Notes: generated by a model not told the origin, from the sequence alone. DNA of 64,000 bases from Xestospongia muta (GCA_963693285.1 OY848921.1:6895229-6959228); one strand, 5' to 3'; positions 44,524 through 56,496 are shown, numbered from the stretch's first letter. Program-made: numbers and translations.

Positions 44524-47056
44524 TTACGAAGGAAAGATCTTTGAACTTCCTATAAAAAGTTTTGTAAAATAAGGTTTATTGAGCGAAGTACTTACGTTTC
44601 TTCTTCTTAATAACAATAACTACTACAACTAGAATTACAATAACAATCACACCACCTGCTACACCACCACCAGCAATACAACCTATACAAAGTGAACCTA
44701 TGATGGTATTATATGATAAACACAACAAATAATACAAAACATATGTACTTGTTGTGGTAGGTGATGCACTAGGGGTTGGTGTACTTGTTGTAGTAGGAGT
44801 TGGTGACGAAGTGAGCACATTAGGATGAAATAATATAGTTACTAGCTTCCATGGTTCTGATGAGCCATATTTATTTATGGCAGTAATATTTATGTCATAA
44901 GTTCCTTTAGGTAATTCTAGACTTAGTCTTACAGTTACATTTTGGTTATTGAGGTATCCTGGATAGGAATATGTTTTATTATAAACCACTTGAGATTGAT
45001 TGTCTCTAATGACAATAAGGAATTTGAAAGTGATGTCATCGGATGGCACTCCAGCGTGTGATGAGTGAATGACTAATATAAAATTACCAGGATAGCTCTC
45101 AATTGTTACAATAGGAGCTGATGGTATACCTATAACAATCAGATCAAACAGTGTATGATAAGTACTATACATTATTAATTCGCATGTACTATGTTTCTTG
45201 TACCTGTATCAGGAATAATTCTAGGAAATTCTTTAATATCTGAGCCTTCACCTGTGTTAACTTGTACAACACAGTCATAGATCTCTCCAACATGAATTGG
45301 ACCAATAGTAGCAGCACCCATGAGCATAGCATTTAAACAGGTATCTACATTTCCAATACAAGAAGCAATCCACTTCACATATGTCATGCCATTTCCACTA
45401 TCACTGCCAATACCACTGTATTGAGGCTCGTTATGTTGTCTGCACTGGGCAATTATTTCTACCAATTCTTTATCTAAACCACCAGTATGACGAAGAGTCC
45501 ACTCAAAGACAATGGCACCATCTTTGGATTTGGCATTTGCTGTCTCAAATTTAGGAGCTATAGAAATATGACATTTTAATTTACCTTAACCATTTATTTG
45601 TCTTACGTCCAGTGTTAGTAATAGCTAGACGCCATTCACTTAGTTCCCCTCCATCAGGATACAGTGTTGATACACCTACAACTGTTATATTATACTCAGT
45701 ACCTGGAATAAGACCTCTAAGAGTAATAGAAGTGCTATTTGTAAGTAGGACAACATCAGATGGTGGAAGTGGTTTAATGTTGATCTTGTAATGCGTTAGT
45801 GGAGGGTCTCCAATTACACTAGGAGTAGTCCAGCTTAATGTAGCATCAGTGTCAGTGACACTAACATTAGTTGAAACAGCAGGAGCTCCAGGTGGTACTG
45901 TAAGAAGAAAAGATGATGAGTATCAGAGTAGTTTGCTATGCAAATTATTGAACCTGTTATTTTCAGTATTACTCCCATTGAAACATTTCCAATAATATTG
46001 ATAGCACCAAATACCCAAGTACCATTATCAGCATATGTAACATTAGCTATGATAAGTTGAACTACATCAGTAAATACTTCATGGAATCGTCCTTCCAAAT
46101 TAACAACGTTTTCATTGTTATCAGTCCATGTATGTATATAGGGAGGAGGATTACTCATAAAGTTTTTTAAAGCTGTGAGTGTAACTGTCTCTCCAGGAAG
46201 TGCATATATAACTGAATCACCAGAGTCACCACCAGGTTGATCTAATGTACAAAATGAATTTATCTATTATATATATGTATAATATAGAACAAACTCACAT
46301 TGCACATTAAGAGTGAAGCTTGCTTTAGCACTACCAGCATCATTTGAAACATTGAGCATATACAGACCTGATTGAGATCGTGTCACTAAGTTAAAAGTAA
46401 TGACATAGTCTGTAGTTGTTATATTATTATCAATTATTGGTTGACCGTCTACTGTCCATACTGATGTAATGTAAGGTGGAAAAGGATTATTTTCTGCAGC
46501 AGTTAAGTTAACTAAATGCATAGCTGTGTTTTCTGTGATGTTATAAATGTTTGTTTGTTTTTCTAGTATTGGTGCAGCTAAATAAGAAAAAAATAGGAAT
46601 ATACCAACTAATATTATGTACATAATGTTAAATGACATATTTTATAAACACATTGTACCTGGTATTCCAATAATAAAAGTAATCTTTGTTGTTCCACCTT
46701 GACATTTTAGTTTGTATTCTATCAGTATTATTAGTGAATGATATAGTGAGATTTGCCTCAGAAGTGAGATCATCAGCTACTGAGAGAAATGGGTACCCAA
46801 CAGCCATCCCTCCAATGTATGACAACTGTTCATCGAGTCCATCAGAATTGACTATGATCCAGTCTGTACGTACTTGAGTCATGTTTAAAACAATGACTTT
46901 GCAATATATTTTTACAATCTCTCCGTCTGTTGCTTCGACTACAATCTTGTCTCTATTTGGATTCTTTGAAGGGTCTGTAATAAAGTCATAACTGACTTGA
47001 GATAGACCGCTTAAAGGTAAAAGAAAAAAGACAATTGCAGTGACTATAGTAATCAT
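44524..47056 (-). pseudogene. Receptor E: Ig2-FN3x3 membrane protein, frameshifted in exon 1
   Basis: Exons: 47056-46659, 46577-46299, 46241-45954, 45897-45607, 45557-45204, 45129-44749, 44692-44596 and 44549-44524. Signal peptide from ATG 47056 (MITIVTAIVFFLLPLSGLSQ). Full plan as in receptors A-C, with stalk TPTTTSTPTPSASPTTT, helix GGGVAGGVIVIVILVVVVIV and tail KKKKRKRSSKIFPS. Near 46727-46710 the reading frame shifts: the paralogues have DRxxLxC here, but an extra base follows GATAGAATA, so the open frame gives DRIQTKMS. The expected residues (KLKCQGG...FIIGIP) are in the next frame and lead to the conserved phase-1 donor. All later exons are intact. It is therefore a very young pseudogene, a null allele or an assembly error. 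Confidence 0.75.
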
Positions 47057-47080
47057 TATTTTCGGAAACACGGAAAGAAA

Positions 47081-47095
47081 AGGTGTGGCTCATTA
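47081..47095 (-). promoter_or_regulatory. Shared element between receptor E and UPB1
   Basis: Minus-strand reading TAATGAGCCACACCT, 24 bases before the receptor E ATG and 49 before the UPB1 ATG. It lies inside the only 88 bases that separate the two divergent start codons. Confidence 0.55.
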
Positions 47096-47144
47096 AAATT
47101 AATACTATTTATTAGATATTCAATTGGATGTAATTGCTTCGAGT

Positions 47145-50100
47145 ATGGCTGAAGTTGAAAGTTTTGAAACTCTTCTGGAGAAGGCCTCTACTGCTCTAGA
47201 TCAGAGAGAAGCGTCCGAAATGAAGAGGATTCTCTATGGAACGCATTCTAAGTCTGTTATCCATAAAACTCAACGTTAATAATACATATGTTGTCAATAA
47301 CATAATTAAAAAAGAATATTGAGTCATTAATTACTTCATCTAGATGTGTCCTATAGCTGATTTCTTAATTTATTTAATTGAATTCTCAATTACAGAGTAC
47401 TAGATTTACCAACTAATGCAGTAGAAGAAGCAGGAGCTGGTAACTTTGAACTTAAAGGATATCAATTTACAGCTGCTAAGGAGGAGACACGTAGTCCTCG
47501 TATTGTACGTATTGCTGTTGTACAAAATGAGATAATCAAACCAACTACAGCACCTATTATAGAACAGGTTAGAATAGCCTACTTTTATTAGCTTAATTCT
47601 CTGGATGGTGTCTTCCAATGTATTGTGTATTTTATGGTTGCCACACCTCCTCTAATTAATGCGTGTATTTATCTTAATTAAAGATTTAGTGGATGGGTTT
47701 GACCAATTTCTAAATATAGCCAGGGACACTGGCACATGCTAGTGATATCATCAAACAACAATAAGTACATAGTATAATTGAGTATTGAAACTTTTCTTAT
47801 TCAATCCTCCTGTGGGTTCATCTAATGAGATCATTTCCCATGAGATCAACTCTCACATAATCAACTATTTTTTGATCAATCCCATGAGATCAACTCCTTT
47901 GAACAATAATTAAATAGTGTCGCATTCTCTTAGCAATTATAACACTTAACTTCCTCTAACACCTAACCTCTTAACTTCTTTGAAATCTGGTCATGACATA
48001 ACAAAATTTAGCTTCACAAAATAAAAATTCTCCATTATAAGCGCAGTTACATTTGCCAATTATAAGTTAGTATGACTGAATTTGTTGAAACACAGAGCTA
48101 GAAAAGCCCTTCATTATGAAGCAGAAACCCTGCTATGCAATTTTAAGCTACCCATTGTCCAAGCTGGTCAAATGCGACTCATTGCGGCTGTTATTACCAC
48201 TTCATGCAAGCTATCTGCAGAAAGGTACAAGCGCTTGGTCTGACTAAAGAGTACAAGTCAAGTAATCAAGAGCTCAAGAGATTTGAGCTATGCCATCAGT
48301 AGCATTTTGTCCACGAATATTTGTACATATAGCCTGGCTTGCTATTCAACAAGAGGCTTCAGATATACTACAAGTAGACCAGCTAATTCAATACTTCATT
48401 GAAACTTGGTTAAATGGACAATTTGCAACGGAACTAGTTTGATTATGCAGGTCCAAGGACGAACATTGTCGAACAACCACTTTGAAGGGTGGCATTCAAG
48501 ATTGAAAAAAGTAGTTGGGAAGCCACACCTCAACGTGTATGGACTTGTAAATGTGATGAAGAAGAATGAAGCTATGATACGAATGAAGATGGCTACTTTT
48601 GAGAGTGGAGCTACACTGTTACCAAGAAAGTGAAAAATTAGAAGAAAGGAAAAGAGGATGCAAAGTCTCGTGAGTGATTAAATAATGGAAACTATAGCTT
48701 AAATGACTATCTTGAAGCTATCAACCATTTAACTGGAATTTAAATTACATCAGTATATAGAATTATATATTAATAGTTGTTACTTACTAATAAGAATGTT
48801 AATAATAATTAATTTATAACCATTAACACCAAGAGTTGATCTCATGAGATTTATCAAAAACGAGTTGATTTTGTGGGACTTGATCTCATGGGAATTGAAC
48901 ATTGTTTTAATTTGAGTTTTCTTGTTATATGACATTAGTGATTCAAACTCCATAATGTATGATATATTCTTACCATAGAGAGCAGCTCTTTATGATCGTA
49001 TTAAACAAATCACACATACTGCTTGGCTGTGTGGAGTAAATATAATATGTTATCAAGAAGCATGGAGTAAGTATTATATTGTAATGAATATTTGAAATTT
49101 GCTGTTTCATTAGCTCAGCCTTTTTTCTTTTGTACTCGTGAAAAGTATCCTTGGACTGAATTTGCTGAGTCAGCAGAAGAAGGGGCCTCTACCAAACTTT
49201 GTCAAGAGGTTAACAAATATGAATTATAATACATAATACCAACCTCTTTGCATTTATTCCTCCTTTTTTTGCTCTTCCTTCCTGCCTTCTTCTCTCTCTC
49301 CTCTCTAGATGGCAAAGAAGTATAACATGGTCATCATATCTCCAATATTAGAGAGAGATGAAACACATGGAGGTGTCCTATTTAATACAGCTGTAGTAAT
49401 TTCAAATACTGGTAGAGTTATTGGTAAATCTCGTAAGAATCATATACCTCGTGTTGGAGATTTTAATGAGGTAACTAGCGAACATAGTACTAATACTAGC
49501 ATTTAGTAATGAACACTTAATTTAGTATATAACATTAATATATCAATATTGTTGTTCTTAATTCCTCCATAATCCCTCAATCTGTCTATTGATCAATAAT
49601 ATTATTCATTCATTTCTCTGTTGATTTATTCTATTATAGTCAACTTATTATATGGAGGGTTATACTGGTCATAAAGTGTTTCAAACTCAATTTGGTCGTA
49701 TTGCTATTAATATATGCTATGGTCGTCATCATCCACTCAATTGGTTAAGTTATGGTATTAATGGAGCAGAGATTGTATTTAACCCTTCAGCTACTGTGGG
49801 TGCACTAAGGTAAGTCACTACTATTTAATACATTATGATTTTATATTGTTATAGTGAACCAATGTGGCCTATTGAAGCTCGTAATGCAGCCATTGCTAAT
49901 ACTTACTTTGTAGCTTGTAATAATCGTATTGGAAGAGTAAGTGTATCACAAACATATATCATGATATTTACTCTATTGTATTTGTTATTCTGATAGTACT
50001 TTTGTACTGTAAATATTTGTTTATGTTTATAGGAAGAGTATCCTAATGAGTTTACTTCTGCTGATGGAAAACCTGGTAAGTTTGAAGTATTTACTGTACT

Positions 50101-51927
50101 AAAAAACTATCTGTTCTCACTTATATTATTATAATATTGTAATGTGTTATTGTTTGTTCTTTAGCTCATAAAGACTTTGGTCATTTTTATGGATCTAGTT
50201 ATGTTGCTGCTCCTGATGGAAGTCGTACTCCAGTAAGTTATTTATTGATACAAAAATTGAAATGAAAGTGGATTTTAGAAGTTCAGTATATTAATAAATA
50301 AACTGTTACGTTTATAGGACAATAAGTTAATGACTCTATGAGTTCAGAGTAAAAAGTTTATTAAATTATTTTAAGTTAATATGATATGAATTATATCTAG
50401 TTATTGTAGGTGTAAGTAATAGATATAAAATGTTTCATTACAAAGTATTTAATTAATTATTGTAGTTATTGTAGTTATTATAGATAAGAGCCCATATTGA
50501 AAGAGACATATGAAGAAGGAGCCTGAATCTCTCAAGAAATTAATTAAAGTGTTTGTTAGAGCTCTTAGGAGTTGTGTTACAGATCAATACTGAATAATGT
50601 TCTATTCCATTATAGTTTATGCTACCAAATTCTGACTAATTACAGCTTTCATATCTATCATATTAAGATATTATGGTAGCTTAATTATAGGATGTATTAC
50701 TCTATAGCTGGTATTTTAATTATTATTGTAGGAAATTCCCTTTTTTTTACTTTGTCTTTTTGTTGTCAGTAGGAAACAATGTCCATTAGTAAACTGTGAG
50801 ATTTTCATAGAATACAATTTTCTTTACCCATCAAGTGAACTGCTCAATATAATATTAAGTGCTTTAATATATTATATTATTATTTTCTTTAGGGTTTAGG
50901 AAGAATACGTGATGGTCTTTTAGTGACTGAAATGGACCTGAACCTCCTACAACAGATTAAAGACAAATGGTGTTTTCAGGTAAGCTTGGAAATTGTCTTA
51001 TAACCATGGCAACCTTCTTAATAAACTATTATAATTATGAATAAGATGACATTATTCATTAAGTGTGTTGCTAAGCAACAGTATGTACACAAACTTTCAT
51101 AGATTAAATTCCTCTCTCATACATAGGATATATTTATATACATGTATATTATGTACAATATATGTACAGAAGGAAACTATGTATAGATTATCTTTTGTTA
51201 CTGCAACAGTGGAGACCCAAGCACCCTTCAGCAAGAGTGGTCTCGACTTAGCATGTAGCTACTAGTTGATAAGCCAATAATACTAATCTCTAACAAAGAA
51301 ATAAAGCATTATAGAAAACAAAATAATGGGAAATTTTATGCTACATAATGGTAATTATAGTGAATGCAAACAGTAAGTGGAATAAAATAGGTAACCAACA
51401 CTAGCAGTAGATGGACTTGTCAGTAAGGACATGTATGATAGCAAAGCTTCTTGATGTCAGTGAAATGTTTCTATGCCTTTTAAATAGTTGTGCTCACTAG
51501 CTGGTTGCCTTAGGTACATTAGTAATGGTGGATTTTGCCCTAATGATCAGGTTGTAACTGCTCATTACCTCTATATACAGACTATTAATCTCTATGTACC
51601 AAATTAGTCATCAGCTTTTTATGGCATAATTAAATACATAATATGATACTATTTAAAGTCATTTATAAAGCAAAGACTTGAGAAAGGGTACACATCCTAT
51701 AATTCTACAACTATCTTAAGCTTTATGCTTTTTCCAATAAGTTTGTGTTAGCCAGATTCCCATGTTATGGTTCAAAATACCACAATATGAAATGTAAATA
51801 AACTTGTTCTTATAATATCTTGTCTTCTCTATAGATGACCCAACGTCTTGAAATGTATGCTAGTGTGTTGACTGAAGCTACTAAACCTGATTTCAAACCA
51901 GATATTGTTTATGAACAAACTGATTAA
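47145..51927 (+). CDS. UPB1: Beta-ureidopropionase
   Basis: Last step of reductive pyrimidine breakdown: N-carbamoyl-beta-alanine to beta-alanine, CO2 and NH3. Eleven exons: 47145-47274, 47398-47567, 48979-49066, 49114-49208, 49309-49470, 49640-49809, 49855-49936, 50033-50075, 50165-50232, 50893-50979 and 51835-51927. The nitrilase-fold triad is present: Glu in ICYQEAW, Lys in [16 protein letters not shown] and Cys in [13 protein letters not shown]. Further matches to human UPB1: [52 protein letters not shown]. Length ~380 residues, as in human. The exon 1 donor (CAAC|GTTAAT) is weak and the least certain boundary. Intron 2 contains a dead transposon. The 3' half from exon 7 to intron 10 was copied to 61-63 kb. 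Confidence 0.93.
47816..48900 (+). mobile_element. Degenerate TIR transposon in UPB1 intron 2
   Basis: Ends are inverted: the left has GTTCATCTAATGAGATCA and CCCATGAGATCAACTC words. The right end, in reverse complement, has GTTCAATTCCCATGAGATCA and further ATGAGATCAACTC copies. In between, 48300-48630 encodes a transposase remnant broken by a frameshift: [14 protein letters not shown], then in another frame [20 protein letters not shown]. The NNHxEGWHSxLKK signature is common in MULE-like transposases. Inactive. Confidence 0.7.
50603..50691. mobile_element. ~89 bp MITE, copy 1 (UPB1 intron 9)
   Basis: Short element with inverted ends: TATAGTTTATGCTACCA at left, and CTATAATTAAGCTACCAT read from the right on the other strand. 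Nearly identical copies occur at 60488-60572 and 61821-61908. The copy at 61821 came along with the UPB1 duplication; the one at 60488 lies outside it. Confidence 0.7.
50980..51834. other. UPB1 intron 10
   Basis: Intron whose sequence is repeated at 62361-63040. The 66-residue frame at 51065 recurs as a 67-residue frame at 62446, but this is explained by the duplication. No coding content is supported. Confidence 0.6.
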
Positions 51928-52989
51928 ATTTATAGATGCTTAAGTAAAGGATGGATCAGTTTTCTATTAATATTGTTGACTAGTTTTAGATCTTTAAATG
52001 AGGTTCTGTCCTTGATCATTCTTAAATATTCAAATATATGTTACAAAGATTGTATTGTTTATTATACAAAGTGTAGATGCATGCACTTAATATTCATACG
52101 ATACAAGATATTTCTTATAGTAGTGATTTCAAAAATTACTACCTATTTAGTAGTAACACACGAGGATGTCATGTCATTGCTCATATATTTAAAATAGGAA
52201 CAAATAACTTTACCAGAAATTAATTTAGTAAGACCCTGGCTTTTAGAACATTGTAATATTCTAATATACATGTAAATATTGGTCAGCCAAGACTACAATT
52301 AACAATCTTTCCTAGAACATTGGAATATGCTGTTGTATATACAGATGTTGTATTTGGTTGGCTGAGGAACCAAATTTGGCTAGAAAAAATACATGCTATG
52401 TTTGTGTAGCTCTATTCTTTCCTAGAACATGGAAATACACTAATATAAATGTAGTATTCAGCTAGCTGAGGAACTAAGGTTGGGCAGTCACAATTCATGA
52501 TGATAAGAAGTATGACCCTCTTATCTTTGGACTGAAAATTTGCAAGGATGTCCCACTCAAGCTGGCATATAATAAATATATTCTTGATATTGTGTATATC
52601 AATTGAGAGAGTTTCTGGAAAACAGGATAACCCTACAACTGGTGGAAGAAACAGTGGTTGTTGTAGTGACACTTTACACTTTTACAGGAATTAGCTTGTT
52701 TACTATTATTGTCTTCAGAAGACTGATTGCAATTGACAGCCATAGCTGATTAGTAATCTTCTGTAAGATTTCCTCACTCTCTTTTCAATATAGGTATGTG
52801 TGTGTGTGACCTGACTAGTGAGAGGGACCACTGTTACAACAACTTAAAAGTTTTGTATACATATAATTGCTATAATATGCACAACTATTCATGATAACTG
52901 ATTGTATGCAAAACTGTTTTTGAGGCAATTTAACAGTAGTAACATGTATGTGTTGTGTACATATATATAATATTATATATATATATATA

Positions 52990-53022
<33 letters not shown>

Positions 53023-53987
53023 GTATGTATTAGTTCCAGTAACTAAAAGTAGAATAGAATAGTAGGAATCAGGCTCTGGATCTTATCCTGGCCATTGATT
53101 GTTTGGCTATATAACTGGGAATGTTCATGGCAAGAAGGGATGCAAGACATTTTACATAAGTCACCTTAGCAACATTATCAATACCACAGGCTATAGACTG
53201 AACAATTGAGTCAAATCAGTGATTGTTTGATTTGACTCAATTGTCACTATATATAGGTATGCTCACAACATGCTATTCTCCATGGACAAGCTTATTGTGT
53301 GAGATGATGGTCTGGTAGGGAAAGTAATTATATTTGGATAAAATGAATTAACATCGTATATACATCAATCACTAAAAATTACGTTATTGTAACATTTGAG
53401 GAGAGCGGCTAATAGGTAAACATACAAAAACGTTTATTAATATCAACAAATGGCCTATTTCTACTATCCACACACAAAGAGGTGGTATTTTCATCATACA
53501 GGACTAAATTGATAAATGGTCGTTAAGATCATAGTTCACTTTATGAATTAATTAATGAGGAAAATATCTATAATAAAAAAGAAATCATAAATAGATGTAT
53601 GAGAAAAATATGGGAAGCAGAAGTCACTATAATACATTCTTAATTACAAGACTGGGACTCAAACGTTCTAATAGTGATGTAATATATAATATTTTAGTGG
53701 TAGTTTTACCATATATGGGCATAATAAATTACATCCTATCATATTTGCAGAACAAATCATTAACATATATGTATTAAGTATTTATTCTTCATACATCATT
53801 ATGCCATGCATACTATGACTATTAATGGCTGTCATATAGTGTCATGACAGTGATACACATCAAAAGGCTTAGGTTAACAGTTAAATTACCAATATATAAT
53901 TAGTCTCTAACATAATCCGACATTGTTAGGTGATACTGTAGCTTACACTTTAAAATAAAGGATTAAAAGGAAGTTGCTCTGAATATC
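51928..53987. other. Spacer between UPB1 and the DEG/ENaC cluster
   Basis: Contains about three degenerate ~110 bp units at 52225-52490 (TCCTAGAACATTGGAATA... GGCTGAGGAAC), an AT/ATAC microsatellite at 52965-53025 and a 17 bp stem hairpin at 53202-53244. The 86-residue minus-strand frame at 52412-52672 overlaps the degenerate repeat and is not recognised. Confidence 0.5.
53202..53244. other. Perfect 17 bp stem hairpin
   Basis: ACAATTGAGTCAAATCA and its exact reverse complement are separated by nine bases. The nearby genes end or start more than 700 bases away. It could be an element end, a small RNA precursor or chance. Confidence 0.4.
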
Positions 53988-55487
53988 ATGGCTAACAAAG
54001 AGAACCAGCCTTCATCAGATGTTAAGAATGAATGTTCTAAGCTGTGCAAATCTGATAGATGTCATTACAATGACCATTACTTCAATAAATGGTTGGAACA
54101 GACAACATTAAATGGAATTATTCATGTTTTTAAAGGGAAATCAAAGATAAGAAGAATTTTATGGGCAATCATATTTATTGGTGCAGTCTTTGGATGTCTA
54201 TTTACTGTTGGGGATAGTCTGTACCGTTATATTCGAAAACCTACTGCTACAACCATTACTGTAGAATCAGCTGAGAATAGTGGGCTACCTTTTCCAGCAG
54301 TAACTATTTGCAGTTTGAATACACCTGATACATCAAATCAAGAATATACGGCTGAGCTCTTGGAAATTCTTTTTAATCCTGATTTAGCATTTGATTTAGG
54401 GATTTTTTCAAATATTCAACCTTGTGAAGCTCTTTTGAATAATATATCAGACTTTAACAGATACAAAGAGATATGGAAAGGTCTACAAGAAGCTTATGAA
54501 CATTTTGTTTACTTCTGTGGATTCATTCAAGGTGTTAATAGTGAACTTGTTCGCTGTGACAAGAAATTGCAACCTGTGCTGACAACTCTTGGTATCTGTT
54601 ATACCTTTAATAGTATTACTAATGGAGAACCAGATGTTTACATAAAAACTACTGGAGCAAGGTATGGATTAAAAATGATCCTTAACATTAGTCATAGTAT
54701 TCATCCATCATTTGATGGCAATTCTGGAGTAAAAGTAGTAGTTCATGAAAGAGATGATATTGCTAGACCTAATCTTTATGGATTTGGAATACCTCCTGGG
54801 AGAAATGGTTACATTGGTGTAAGGAAAAGGATTGACACTGATCATACCAATAACATTGAATGTATTAACGATCGTAAATTGTCATTTTATCCACAATTTC
54901 AGTACTCTCAATTTGCTTGCAGACAGAATGCTATTGTTGAACATATAGCACAGCCTAATACTTGTAACTGTGTATTAGACCCAGCTAGACCTTCTACTGG
55001 TCCTTATGCTAACACTCCCAATTGCACCTTTAATGATTCTTGTTGCTTATTAGAACAATATTCCAAGTTTGATCCAAGTGTCGGGTGTCTTCTTCCATGT
55101 CGTTTTGAATACTATACCAATGAAATAAGCTACACCAGTTTTCCTACAGGTCCTTTTCTCAAAAAACTTGCACAATCAGTAAACACAACCATTGATATAA
55201 TTCAGGAAGATATTATGTCAGTAAATGTTTACTTTGAAGATTTACAAGTGACAAGATCTATCACAGAATATTCATATCCTCTTACTGCTTTTCTAGGTGA
55301 AGTTGGTGGTAATATAGGGTTATTTATTGGTGCTAGCATCATAACACTTTTAGAGATTGTTTTTTTTATATTAGACGAAATAAAAAGAATTTGCTTTACA
55401 GAGAAATGTCGAAAGAAGCAATGTGGCTCTAGTGTTGACCACTCACGATTGTCATCAGATATGGATACTGAGCAAAAACAAGCATAA
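53988..55487 (+). CDS. DEG/ENaC-family ion channel, copy 1
   Basis: Single-exon, 499-residue subunit of an amiloride-sensitive/acid-sensing type channel, probably a trimeric plasma-membrane cation channel. N-terminal Cys-rich segment (CKSDRCHYND), then TTLNGIIHVFKGKSKIRRIL leading to TM1 (~52-72, AIIFIGAVFGCLFTVGDSLY). A large extracellular loop follows: LPFPAVTICSLN, LGICYTFNS, SQFACRQN, CNCVLDP, NCTFNDSCC and SYTSFPTGPF. Then pre-TM2/TM2 (~438-462, GNIGLFIGASIITLLEIVFF) with the G-A-S selectivity filter. The usual His-Gly of the N-terminal gate reads Asn-Gly. Length and Cys pattern fit the family. First of three tandem copies; the ligand is unknown. Confidence 0.93.
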   Translation: MANKENQPSSDVKNECSKLCKSDRCHYNDHYFNKWLEQTTLNGIIHVFKGKSKIRRILWAIIFIGAVFGCLFTVGDSLYRYIRKPTATTITVESAENSGLPFPAVTICSLNTPDTSNQEYTAELLEILFNPDLAFDLGIFSNIQPCEALLNNISDFNRYKEIWKGLQEAYEHFVYFCGFIQGVNSELVRCDKKLQPVLTTLGICYTFNSITNGEPDVYIKTTGARYGLKMILNISHSIHPSFDGNSGVKVVVHERDDIARPNLYGFGIPPGRNGYIGVRKRIDTDHTNNIECINDRKLSFYPQFQYSQFACRQNAIVEHIAQPNTCNCVLDPARPSTGPYANTPNCTFNDSCCLLEQYSKFDPSVGCLLPCRFEYYTNEISYTSFPTGPFLKKLAQSVNTTIDIIQEDIMSVNVYFEDLQVTRSITEYSYPLTAFLGEVGGNIGLFIGASIITLLEIVFFILDEIKRICFTEKCRKKQCGSSVDHSRLSSDMDTEQKQA

Positions 55488-56496
55488 TATTTGCTTTTTT
55501 TAGTTTTCAGTATTTATTTGTTAGATTGATTAAGCAACTGTGTATGCATACTTAGTTTATTAAATATTACGTAATCGATTTTCTAAACATTATTGTTATG
55601 TGTGTATTGCCTAGAATGACAAAAAAGTCATATTCATTTTACACAAATATTATATACACTTATATGATATAGGTTAAGTACATAATAGACAGCATGTGTG
55701 TACACTGTATGCTTGAGGACTAATAGATAACAGTTGTTACCACTGTGTAAATCAAAATGCTAAAGCAGTTAGAGAAAATGGATTATTAATTTTAACAAAT
55801 TGTCGATTATAGCAAAATCTTTAATTTTCTTTAGTATAGTTGTTGTTAGTTCTAGATAACCAATACAACATGTTGATATTGACTACACTTATATTTGACT
55901 GAGGCTACTAAATCTTCTTTCAATCAAGTTGTTACGAACCAATTAATTGTACACATGATATTAGTTAATTGATATATTGTTTGCTACCAGTGCCATACAT
56001 TCAGATATGTTCGTATGCACACAAAGTAAATTTAGTATGAACATATCTGGATGCAAGGTTTAGTGACAACTTCAACTATGAGTGATCTATGGTTAGCTAC
56101 AAGTGAATTAAATTTGATTGAGATTTTAGCCATAACTTAATTTATCAAGAGCACTCTATTGCCTAGCATATTAGGGACTGTAGATGTTATATTAATTTAA
56201 GGTGTTGATATTAATGTACAAATTGAAATGATAACATTATTAAGTGTACAGTCAAAAGATGATAATCGTATATGAATAGCTGACAGTTGGTTACTATATA
56301 GAGCAGGTTCATTGTAACTGAAAGATAATTTTTTTTATATGACACTCAAATCATATCTCCATTGTTAATAGCGTCATGTTTCAATTTAATTGAGACAAGT
56401 AAGTGTTATGATAGAATTTATAGAAGGTAGTCTCATGGGTTATTATATAAATAATTGTGATTCAGAAATCGATAGCCAGGTAACTGTTATCTTATC
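55488..56496. other. Spacer between DEG/ENaC copies 1 and 2
   Basis: About 1.0 kb of AT-rich DNA. A short inverted pair, CAGATATGTTCGTATGCA (from about 56001) and TGAACATATCTGGATGCA (from about 56038), is the only structure seen. No gene. Confidence 0.5.

Noticed and set aside
51065..51265. Conserved small protein shared with 62446-62649
   Set aside because: Both lie in duplicated UPB1 intron sequence; similarity follows from the recent duplication and the frames begin in intron DNA.
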